Of a stretch of 10,131 bases of DNA, positions 1 to 6,408 are shown piece after piece. Position 1 is the stretch's first letter. Each line of letters starts with the position of its first letter. Origin of the DNA: an uncultured Micrococcales bacterium (GTDB lineage: Bacteria > Actinomycetota > Actinomycetes > Actinomycetales > Microbacteriaceae); NCBI GenBank assembly GCA_913060985.1, contig CAJXTQ010000015.1:1-10131 (forward strand). Direction: 5' to 3'. The notes under the pieces were generated by a model. It did no database searches. It saw nothing but the letters and a program-made list of their open reading frames with translations, and was not told the DNA's origin. Both the position numbers and the translations under genes were made by a program.

Positions 1-163
1 AATCGGCCATCAGCAGGATGTCTTCCAGATCCTGAATTGAGTCTTGGCTCATTTCTCCGGGGAAGAGCGATCGGATACCGCTGAGGTCCCTTTTCGGCAG
101 TTCAACCTCAACGGTTTGGTCCTGATTGGATTTATCTCTTCTCCAAAACTTGAAATCAACCAT
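1..163 (-). CDS. ftsY: FtsY, signal recognition particle receptor (N-terminal part, truncated by window edge)
   Basis: FtsY is the membrane-associated SRP receptor GTPase that docks ribosome-SRP complexes to the Sec translocon. Only the first 54 codons are visible, running off the left edge; the GTPase motifs lie outside. The reading frame opens with ATG at 163-161, preceded by a modest purine-rich GGAAAAG. The peptide starts with a basic-aromatic stretch (MVDFKFWRRDK). It then reads DLSGIRSLFPGE and LEDILLMAD, which match the start of the NG domain of actinobacterial FtsY (LRSLF, then LEd-LI-AD). Its start overlaps the smc stop by 8 bp, and smc-ftsY adjacency is common in bacteria, which supports the call. 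Only about 27 residues precede the NG domain, so the usual long acidic or membrane-spanning leader appears absent. The identification rests on a short fragment plus context. Confidence 0.78.
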   Translation of the reverse strand, partial: MVDFKFWRRDKSNQDQTVEVELPKRDLSGIRSLFPGEMSQDSIQDLEDILLMAD

Positions 164-3100
164 GCTTTTCCAATTTTTGGGAGACAACTTTTGTAATGCC
201 ATCCTGCTTCATCGACACCCCATAGAGCACATCGGCAATCTCCATGGTTCTCTTTTGGTGGGTAATAACCACCAGCTGCGAGCTCTCCCTGAGGTTTTCA
301 ATAACCTCCAGCAATCTGCCCAGGTTGGCATCGTCCAAAGCTGCTTCAACCTCATCCAAAACATAGAAAGGACTTGGTCTTGCAATAAAGATGGCCATCA
401 ACATTGCCACAGCGGCTAATGAGCGCTCTCCTCCACTAAGAAGGCTTAGCTTGTCAATTTTTTTACCTGCCGGCCTAACGCTCACTTCAACCCCGGGCTC
501 AGAGGAGTCCTCGTTTTTCGTCAACTGCATGCTGCCAGTGCCGCCGGGGAACAGAATGGGAAATATCTCTGAAAAAGCTTTCCTGGTGTCCTCAAAGGCG
601 GACTCGAATATCTCTGTTACCTGCTCATCCAGAGTTGCAATGATTCCTCGGAGATCTTTTCTGGCGGCTTCCACATCAGCCAATTGCTCTTTTAGATACT
701 CATGCCGCTGCTGCAAGGCCTCCAGCTGCTCAAGCGCCATTGGGTTGAATTGACCCAGTTGGGCGAAATCAATTTTCGCCTGACGAAGCTGTTGCTTCAG
801 TGACTCTTCTGTCTCATCCGATTGCCAATCGGCCCTTAGTAACTCTTCGGCGCCAAGCCCCAACTCATCGCTGATTTTTTCAACCAGGCTATTTTTACTC
901 AACGAAAGCTCATGCTTTCGCATCTCTGATGACTGCACCTCAGCTTGCGAGCTCTGGAGCTTTTGACGAATCTCTTCGGCTTGTGTTCGATAGTGAGTGA
1001 GCTTTTCGGTTAGCGAATTTCTCTCGGCTACGTAACCCTCTGCCTTTTCTCTGGCCTTCTCAAGGCTTTGCCCAATCAACTCTCGAAGTCGAGGAAGATT
1101 TTGAAGCTGTTTGTTTGAAACTTCTAGCTGTCGATCGCGCTCAATCTTCCGCTGCGCAGCTGCTGCAATCTTATGCTCGGTCGAGTCCAGTTCTTCCTTC
1201 AGCTCTGTCAATCTGAGTGATAGTTGAGAGATGCGCTCTTTCGCCCCACCCAGCTCCACGCGCTTTTCAAACTCCTGGGTTCTGAGCTGGTTGAGCTCCT
1301 CCTCCAGTTGATTCAATTGCTCTGGTTTATCCGGGGCGGCGAGCTCTTCCGGCCTCAGTTGCGCTCGGTTTTCTAAGTCTTTCGAAAGGGAGTCAATTTG
1401 CTCGGTGAGCGTTGATATTTCATCGGTCAGTTGAGAAACCCTTTTCTCACCGGTTTCTATTTGCGCGCGCAGTCGACCTGATTTTTCCGCATGCTTGGCA
1501 AGTTCCGCATCGAGGGCTCGCAATGACTCAAGTGAATCTTTTTCACCTGCCTCGGCCACCGCAAAATTGGCCTCAAGTCTTTCAATTTCAGCCTGAAGCT
1601 CTTTTTGCTGCTCGGAAAGGAGTTTGATTCGCTTTTCTGAAAGCTCCGCCTCGGTTGCCAATTCCACCTTTGAAGATCCAGATTGCTTACCGGCTCGCAA
1701 CTGATTTCGCCTTATGAGCTCACCATTTTTGGTAACAACAGCATTGATTTGGGGATCTGCCAGCGCTGATTCAGCCTGATCCATCGAATCTGCTAGCACT
1801 ATGCCCTCCAAGAACGTCTGAATAACCTTTGGTCCCTCAAAGAAGTTTCCGATAGGAGTAAAGCCCGAAAGCTCGCCCGTATTTCGAGTTTTCTCAAGGC
1901 TGTCAATGATCACAATCAAGGCCTGGCCTAACTGTTTCTCACCAAGAGTGTTTGCAGCCAGGATGGCTTTTTTCATACTCGGAGCAACAAGCGCATCACT
2001 AACTTCACCAAGGGCTGCGGCAACCGCTGATTGGTAGCCGGGATCAATCCTGAGGTGATCCGCCAAAAAACCACTCAGGTTCTCTGAGGACTGCCTGGCC
2101 AACTCCTTAGACCCGTCTTGCTCTAATCCAAGTCTCAAAGCTGCAACTCTCGCCTGCGCTGCCTCAAGCTCGGTAGAAACCTCCTGCAATGCCAATTGCT
2201 TTTCGGAGAGGGCTTTCTGAGCTTGCGATTTTTTGTCCTGGGCATTTTGATATGCCAGTTTGAGCTTCTGCTCATCGCCGACGCCAAGAGTTTCGGTCAT
2301 TGACTGGAAATCATTTTTTAGCTGAATCAGGTTTTGCTCAGCTGATTCCAATTCCTGTTTTGCCGACTCTGCCTGCTCCTGCTTGGACTGGAGTTTTGAT
2401 TGCAAGATATTTGTCTCAGAATCAAAACTTGTGATCTCAGACCTTCTCTGCTCGGCTTTTTCCTGAAGCTTCAGATAATCTTCTTGCCCTTGTTCAATAT
2501 CGGTAAGTTTGGCTTGCCTTTGGCTTGCAAGCTCTGACAACTCCGCTTCCAAGGAGGTTGTTAACTGTTGCTGCTTTTGCAGATCCAGCTCTAGTTCGGC
2601 AATCTGATTCGAAAGTGAGGCGGTGTCCACCTCAAAATCAGATTCGTTCTGCAGTGACTGGATTTTTTGCTGCAATACCGACTGGGTTGATTCAGCCCTA
2701 CGTTGCAAACTCTCAAACTTATAAACAAGCTCTTTTGCCTCGGAGCCATCACTTGCCAGTAGCGACTGCTCAAGTTCAGAAATGTAGCCGGCCGTGGACT
2801 CCAGCTGTTGATTTAGTATTTCGCGCTCAGCACGCTTTTCGCTCTCGCTGGCGCTTAATTGATTCAGCCTCGAATCAAGCTCTCTCAACTGCATCGAATA
2901 AAGCTTCGAGCGAACCTCGGCTAATCTCTCACCAATGTCTTTCGCTCTTTTCGCGACCTCTGCCTGTTTGGCAAGCGGCTTCAGTTGCCTGCCAACCTCA
3001 GAGATTAGATCGTTCAGCCTTTGCAGGTTTCCCTGCATTGCCTCAAGTTTTCGCTCGCTGCGCTCTTTGCGTCGACGGTATTTCAAAACACCTGCGGCTT

Positions 3101-3587
3101 CTTCAATTAATCCGCGACGCTCCATCGGGTCTGCCCTGAGAATGCTGTCCAACTGGCCCTGGCCAACAATTACGTGCATTTCTCGGCCAAGTCCTGAATC
3201 ACTTAGGAGTTCTTGAACATCCAAAAGTCTGCACTGGTCACCATTGATCGCATATTCACTGACCCCGTTTCTGAAAAGGGTTCGCGAAATGCTCACTTCC
3301 GAATACTCAATCGGCAACGCACCGTCGGAGTTGTCAATTACCAATTCAACGCTGGCTCTTCCAAGCGGCGCCTGGGTTGATGTCCCGGCAAAGATGACAT
3401 CTTCCATCTTCGCTCCGCGCAAGCTTTTTACACCCTGTTCACCCATGACCCAGGCGAGGGCGTCAACCACGTTTGATTTCCCGGAACCGTTGGGACCAAC
3501 AACTGCTGTCACACCCGGTTCAAAATTAAGGGTGGTTGTTTGCGCGAAAGACTTAAAGCCCTTCAGTGTTAGTGACTTCAGATGCAA
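156..3587 (-). CDS. smc: SMC, chromosome partition/condensation ATPase
   Basis: SMC is the ATPase that, as a homodimer with ScpA and ScpB, extrudes DNA loops and helps compact and segregate the chromosome. The 1143-residue protein has the full architecture. The N-terminal head carries Walker A GPNGSGKS (31-38) and the Q-loop region GQGQ (142-145). A long Glu/Gln/Lys-rich coiled coil spans about 170-490, a hinge about 500-635 (with LSGFLADHLRIDPGYQSA), and a second coiled coil about 645-970. The C-terminal head has signature LSGGE (1050-1054), Walker B FYVLDE (1074-1079), a D-loop (ALDD) and a switch His (THQ, 1109-1111). It is slightly shorter than typical actinobacterial SMC (about 1180-1200). 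The start is TTG at 3587-3585: the peptide then begins HLKSLTLKGFKSF, the canonical SMC N-terminus, and a strong Shine-Dalgarno sits 10 nt upstream. It lies 31 bp after mutM and overlaps ftsY by 8 bp. Confidence 0.97.
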   Translation of the reverse strand: MHLKSLTLKGFKSFAQTTTLNFEPGVTAVVGPNGSGKSNVVDALAWVMGEQGVKSLRGAKMEDVIFAGTSTQAPLGRASVELVIDNSDGALPIEYSEVSISRTLFRNGVSEYAINGDQCRLLDVQELLSDSGLGREMHVIVGQGQLDSILRADPMERRGLIEEAAGVLKYRRRKERSERKLEAMQGNLQRLNDLISEVGRQLKPLAKQAEVAKRAKDIGERLAEVRSKLYSMQLRELDSRLNQLSASESEKRAEREILNQQLESTAGYISELEQSLLASDGSEAKELVYKFESLQRRAESTQSVLQQKIQSLQNESDFEVDTASLSNQIAELELDLQKQQQLTTSLEAELSELASQRQAKLTDIEQGQEDYLKLQEKAEQRRSEITSFDSETNILQSKLQSKQEQAESAKQELESAEQNLIQLKNDFQSMTETLGVGDEQKLKLAYQNAQDKKSQAQKALSEKQLALQEVSTELEAAQARVAALRLGLEQDGSKELARQSSENLSGFLADHLRIDPGYQSAVAAALGEVSDALVAPSMKKAILAANTLGEKQLGQALIVIIDSLEKTRNTGELSGFTPIGNFFEGPKVIQTFLEGIVLADSMDQAESALADPQINAVVTKNGELIRRNQLRAGKQSGSSKVELATEAELSEKRIKLLSEQQKELQAEIERLEANFAVAEAGEKDSLESLRALDAELAKHAEKSGRLRAQIETGEKRVSQLTDEISTLTEQIDSLSKDLENRAQLRPEELAAPDKPEQLNQLEEELNQLRTQEFEKRVELGGAKERISQLSLRLTELKEELDSTEHKIAAAAQRKIERDRQLEVSNKQLQNLPRLRELIGQSLEKAREKAEGYVAERNSLTEKLTHYRTQAEEIRQKLQSSQAEVQSSEMRKHELSLSKNSLVEKISDELGLGAEELLRADWQSDETEESLKQQLRQAKIDFAQLGQFNPMALEQLEALQQRHEYLKEQLADVEAARKDLRGIIATLDEQVTEIFESAFEDTRKAFSEIFPILFPGGTGSMQLTKNEDSSEPGVEVSVRPAGKKIDKLSLLSGGERSLAAVAMLMAIFIARPSPFYVLDEVEAALDDANLGRLLEVIENLRESSQLVVITHQKRTMEIADVLYGVSMKQDGITKVVSQKLEKHG

Positions 3588-3597
3588 TCTGCGCGCG

Positions 3598-3605
3598 CTC
3601 CTTTG
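3598..3605 (-). promoter_or_regulatory. Shine-Dalgarno of smc, supporting a TTG start
   Basis: On the minus strand this reads CAAAGGAG, the best ribosome-binding site in the window, ending 10 nt before the TTG at 3587. The spacer contains an alternating GCGCGCGC run (3591-3598). The site lies in the 31-bp mutM-smc gap and fixes the non-ATG start of smc. Confidence 0.75.
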
Positions 3606-3618
3606 TGGACGGTGCTAT

Positions 3619-4521
3619 TTACTTTAGTTTCTGTTTGCGAATTCGCTGGCAAGCAGGGCAGAAATGACTTCCTCTATTTTCCCAAGACTTCCTTGCAATT
3701 AGTCTTCCGCACCTATTGCAGGGTTTTCCGGTTTGCCCGTAGGCGTTTAGATTTTGAGAGAAGTATCCAGACTGGCCGTTTATGTTTTTATATTGCTGAT
3801 CAAAACTTGTCCCACCCTGTTCAACTGCCTCAGACAAAACATCCTTGATGTGTGAAAAGAGTTCAGTTAATTTTCTTGAGGATATGGAGTTGGCGGGTTG
3901 ATTGAAGTGCAACCTTGCCCTCCACAATGATTCATCCGCATAAATATTTCCTACCCCGCTCACGAGCTGCTGATCCAGAATCACATGCTTTATGCCTGCG
4001 GTTCGATTTTTGATTTTGCGCTTGACTGAATCGAGATCAAACTCCGCGTCCAGCGGGTCTCTAGCGATGTGAGCAACTGAGCTTGGTATCTCAGTTTGAA
4101 CTTCAGTCTCGGGGCTATAACCACTTGAGTTTCCCTCGACAGGTTGAAGCTGATCCACCATCAAGGATCCAAATAGTCGTTGGTCTGAAAATCTAAACTG
4201 CAACCCATTTTCCAAATTCATTTGCAGTCGAACTTGGCTCTCTGGCTGGTAATCCTGAGTTCGAATCAGCGCTTGCCCACTCATGCCCAGATGCATCACC
4301 AGAGCAAAACCCTCAATATCCAACGGCATCCAAATAAATTTCCCGCGCCTGACCGCAGCGCTAAAACTTCTTCCGCGCATCAGGTTTTGGAAATCCTCAG
4401 ACCCTCCAGGGTGTTTTTTCAAACATCTCTGGTCAAAGACCTCGATGTCTTCGATTTTGGAATTCAAAACTGTAAGCGCAAGACCTCTTCGAACGGTCTC
4501 TGCCTCTGGAAGCTCAGGCAT
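3619..4521 (-). CDS. mutM: Formamidopyrimidine-DNA glycosylase (Fpg/MutM)
   Basis: This bifunctional base-excision repair enzyme removes 8-oxoguanine and formamidopyrimidines and cleaves the abasic site. The 300-residue protein begins MPELPEAETV, so the catalytic Pro (mature N-terminus) and Glu3 are present. The conserved beta-hairpin Lys is K61 (in RRGKFIW), and the HLGMSG motif lies at 77-82. A helix-two-turn-helix region includes LVSGVGNIYADE. The C-terminal zinc finger has four cysteines (C268, C271, C288, C291) with the expected Arg in NRGSHFCP. The linker before the H2TH, with AHIARDPLD, is of actinobacterial type. The ATG at 4521 overlaps the rnc stop by 8 bp, suggesting translational coupling. 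The family also includes Nei (endonuclease VIII), but the MPELPE start and overall match favour MutM. Confidence 0.96.
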   Translation of the reverse strand: MPELPEAETVRRGLALTVLNSKIEDIEVFDQRCLKKHPGGSEDFQNLMRGRSFSAAVRRGKFIWMPLDIEGFALVMHLGMSGQALIRTQDYQPESQVRLQMNLENGLQFRFSDQRLFGSLMVDQLQPVEGNSSGYSPETEVQTEIPSSVAHIARDPLDAEFDLDSVKRKIKNRTAGIKHVILDQQLVSGVGNIYADESLWRARLHFNQPANSISSRKLTELFSHIKDVLSEAVEQGGTSFDQQYKNINGQSGYFSQNLNAYGQTGKPCNRCGRLIARKSWENRGSHFCPACQRIRKQKLK

Positions 4522-5188
4522 TATCTAGGTTGCGCAGCGCATCAACTGCTGCGTCTGATTCTGCAGATCGCCTGGTTGAACCCTTGCCTTTTCCGAGAAG
4601 TCGCTCCCCGCTAAAAGCCTTCGCAAAGAAAACCCGCTGGTGATCAGGGCCCTCAAAAGCAATTTCATAAAAAATGGGCTGATCACCTCGAGCCAACAGC
4701 TTTTCATTCAAAGTCGTCTTTGGGTCTGAGGCTTCTCTAATCGCGTCTGGATCATCAAGCAAAGGGAAAATGAATTGCTGAATGACCTTTTTTGCCTCAT
4801 CCATACCAGCTGAAAGATAAACAGCTCCCAAGATCGCCTCAAAAGCATCCGCCAACAGATTCGGCTTTTTCCGACCCAGAGTTTGCTCTTCGCCCTTGCC
4901 GAGAAAAAGATATTTTCCAATATCCAGTCTCTGTGAAACGCTTGCCAATGCTTGAGCGCTGACAACGCCGTTTTTTATTTTTGTTAGCTCCCCCTCGTTG
5001 AGATCAGGAAGCAGCGAGAAGAGGTGGCTGGTTACGACATAGCCAAGAATGGAGTCCCCAAGAAATTCCAGTCGCTCATTATTTTCGCCCCCGTTTTCAT
5101 AGGAATAGGAGCTGTGCGTCAGTGCAAGCTTTAGAAGCTTGGGGTCAACTGTCACACCAAGCCGCGACTGCAGCTTGTCTAGATCCAT
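4514..5188 (-). CDS. rnc: Ribonuclease III
   Basis: RNase III is the double-strand-specific endoribonuclease that processes the rRNA precursor and many mRNAs. The 224-residue protein has the signature NERLEFLGD (37-45). The metal-binding acidic residues E41, D45, E65, D114 and E117 are all present, at the same numbers as in the E. coli enzyme. ADAFEA (113-118) forms the second acidic motif. A C-terminal double-stranded RNA-binding domain follows from about 156, beginning DPKTTLNEKL and ending with a GKGKGSTRRSAE segment typical of its last helix. The ATG at 5188 lies 3 bp after the rpmF stop and has no clear Shine-Dalgarno, so translation is probably coupled to rpmF. The rpmF-rnc-mutM order is common in Actinobacteria. 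Confidence 0.97.
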   Translation of the reverse strand: MDLDKLQSRLGVTVDPKLLKLALTHSSYSYENGGENNERLEFLGDSILGYVVTSHLFSLLPDLNEGELTKIKNGVVSAQALASVSQRLDIGKYLFLGKGEEQTLGRKKPNLLADAFEAILGAVYLSAGMDEAKKVIQQFIFPLLDDPDAIREASDPKTTLNEKLLARGDQPIFYEIAFEGPDHQRVFFAKAFSGERLLGKGKGSTRRSAESDAAVDALRNLDNA

Positions 5189-5191
5189 GGC

Positions 5192-5395
5192 TTAGGCGTC
5201 GGCTACTCGGCGGCCCTTGTATTCCATGTATAGCTCGGTGCCAACGCTGTCGGTGACAACCTTAGCCCTGTGAGGCATGCTGTATACGGTCTTACCGTTT
5301 TCAACAGTCTTGTTCAGCTGCACTGGAGCGGCCTTCCACTGCGAACGGCGTGAGTGGGTGTTTGCCCTGGACTTGCGTCGCTTTGGAACTGGCAT
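5192..5395 (-). CDS. rpmF: 50S ribosomal protein L32, zinc-independent form
   Basis: L32 is a small protein of the large ribosomal subunit. The 67-residue product starts MPVPKRRKSRANTHSRRSQW, the conserved L32 N-terminus, and ends with LYMEYKGRRVADA as in other Micrococcales. It has no cysteine, so it is the form without the CxxC zinc ribbon, which does not need zinc. It lies between DUF177 (4 bp upstream) and rnc (3 bp downstream). The DUF177-rpmF pairing is conserved in most bacteria. A purine-rich ribosome-binding site lies within the end of DUF177. Confidence 0.97.
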   Translation of the reverse strand: MPVPKRRKSRANTHSRRSQWKAAPVQLNKTVENGKTVYSMPHRAKVVTDSVGTELYMEYKGRRVADA

Positions 5396-5399
5396 GTTC

Positions 5400-5909
5400 T
5401 TACTCTTCCTCTTTAAGCTTTTTCAGTTCTGCCCACCTCGGGTCAATCTGACCCTCGTGAACATGGTCCGGTTGTTCATTGAGATTTATGCCGCATTCGG
5501 CGCACAAACCCAAACAGTCTTCGTCACAAACAGGCTGAAACGGAAAACTGATGACAACCGCATCCCGAACGACCTCTTCGAGATCAACAGAGTTGTCAAC
5601 CACTAAAAGGTCATCGTCCGACTGACCAGAATAGGCGAAAAGTTCTTGAAAAGCTACCCTGAATGAGTGATTCAGAGGTTGCAAGCACCTTGAACACTCA
5701 GTTTTTGCCTCACCGAAGGCATTTCCGGTGGCCAGTATTCCCTCGTGGACACTCTCCAGTCGCAGTTCAACACCCACAGAATCTCCAGAACTGAGCTCTA
5801 CCATGTCGGTTCCCCAGCGCTCTTCAAGCTCTACATCGAAATCCATCTGCTCCATGGTCCCCGGTTTACCTACCAACGACCGAACTGGGATCTGCCAATC
5901 AGCTTGCAT
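5400..5909 (-). CDS. DUF177 / YceD family protein, putative metal-binding, L32-associated
   Basis: The YceD/DUF177 family is nearly always encoded next to rpmF and has been linked to accumulation of 23S rRNA and the large ribosomal subunit; its exact activity is not settled. The 169-residue protein carries six cysteines in the family pattern: CSRC (72-75), then C128, C132, C136 and C139 in the segment VCDEDCLGLCAECG. These probably bind a metal. The C-terminus has the family motif IDPRWAELKKL followed by an acidic tail. The chosen ATG at 5909 overlaps the coaD stop by 11 bp, and AAGAGAAG upstream can act as ribosome-binding site. The N-terminal LVGKPGTMEQM fits the actinobacterial family start (G-PG-M). 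Family assignment is firm; molecular function is not. Confidence 0.93.
   Translation of the reverse strand: MQADWQIPVRSLVGKPGTMEQMDFDVELEERWGTDMVELSSGDSVGVELRLESVHEGILATGNAFGEAKTECSRCLQPLNHSFRVAFQELFAYSGQSDDDLLVVDNSVDLEEVVRDAVVISFPFQPVCDEDCLGLCAECGINLNEQPDHVHEGQIDPRWAELKKLKEEE
5403..5411 (-). promoter_or_regulatory. Ribosome-binding site of rpmF inside the DUF177 3' end
   Basis: The minus strand reads GAGGAAGAG, ending 7 nt before the rpmF ATG. These bases also encode the Glu-rich tail (EEE) of DUF177, so the last codons of one gene serve as the ribosome-binding site of the next. Confidence 0.6.
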
Positions 5910-6396
5910 TCAACTTCTCTTGGATTTTTTGGGATACCGCATCTGTCACATATTTAGAGATGTCACCGCCCAGCGCGGCCACCTCTTTCACAAGCGAGCT
6001 CGAAACATAGCCAAGACCTGGCTCACTTGCCATGAAAATAGTCTCCACTCCGCTCAGGTCGTTATTCACCTGCGACATTGGCAACTCATACTCGATGTCG
6101 GCAACTGTTCTAAATCCCTTAATCAGCGCATGCGCCCCGTGAACCTCCGCATACTCAGCTAGCAATCCACTTTCAAGAGTTGAAAATCGGAGCGGAGAAA
6201 TATCAACACCCAGTTCCCTGACGCTTTGCTTGATCATGTTCAAACGTTCTGCAGAGGTGAATAGTGGTTGTTTGCTTGGGTTATGCACCACCAGTACGTG
6301 AACCTCGTCAAAAAGCTTTGTTGCCCTTTTTAGGATTCCTAGGTGTCCAAGTGTTGCCGGATCAAAACTGCCCGGGTAGACGGCGATGTGTTTCAT
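5899..6396 (-). CDS. coaD: Phosphopantetheine adenylyltransferase (CoaD)
   Basis: CoaD catalyses the penultimate step of coenzyme A synthesis, transferring AMP from ATP to 4'-phosphopantetheine to give dephospho-CoA and pyrophosphate in the cytosol. The 165-residue length is normal. Seen in sequence: the nucleotidyltransferase motif PGSFDP with TLGH (15-18), the substrate-binding Lys in NPSKQPLF (K42), IKGFRTVADIEYE (92-104, with Lys where E. coli has an Arg), and the C-terminal ATP-loop motif YVSSSLVKEVA (130-140). The ATG at 6396 is 9 bp downstream of the recG stop. In many actinobacteria rsmD lies between recG and coaD; here it does not. Upstream are a TAGGCT-N6-ATG arrangement and an inverted repeat, so coaD may have its own promoter besides readthrough from recG. 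Confidence 0.97.
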   Translation of the reverse strand: MKHIAVYPGSFDPATLGHLGILKRATKLFDEVHVLVVHNPSKQPLFTSAERLNMIKQSVRELGVDISPLRFSTLESGLLAEYAEVHGAHALIKGFRTVADIEYELPMSQVNNDLSGVETIFMASEPGLGYVSSSLVKEVAALGGDISKYVTDAVSQKIQEKLNAS

Positions 6397-6402
6397 AGTT
6401 AA

Positions 6403-6408
6403 AGCCTA
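6403..6408 (-). promoter_or_regulatory. Candidate -10 element or weak ribosome-binding site before coaD
   Basis: The minus strand reads TAGGCT, beginning with the recG stop codon TAG, followed by exactly six bases and the coaD ATG. It fits the actinobacterial -10 pattern TAnnnT and would place transcription start at or next to the ATG (leaderless). The AGG core at about 9 nt could instead be a weak Shine-Dalgarno. No convincing -35 is visible. Confidence 0.35.

Noticed and set aside
2525..3139. 204-codon open frame on the plus strand inside smc
   Set aside because: It is antisense to the coiled-coil coding part of smc, has low-complexity content without any recognised domain, and no ribosome-binding site is evident. 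It is a shadow of the real gene.
3244..3627. 127-codon plus-strand open frame over the smc N-terminus
   Set aside because: It is fully antisense to the strongly conserved SMC head, and its sequence has no recognisable family.
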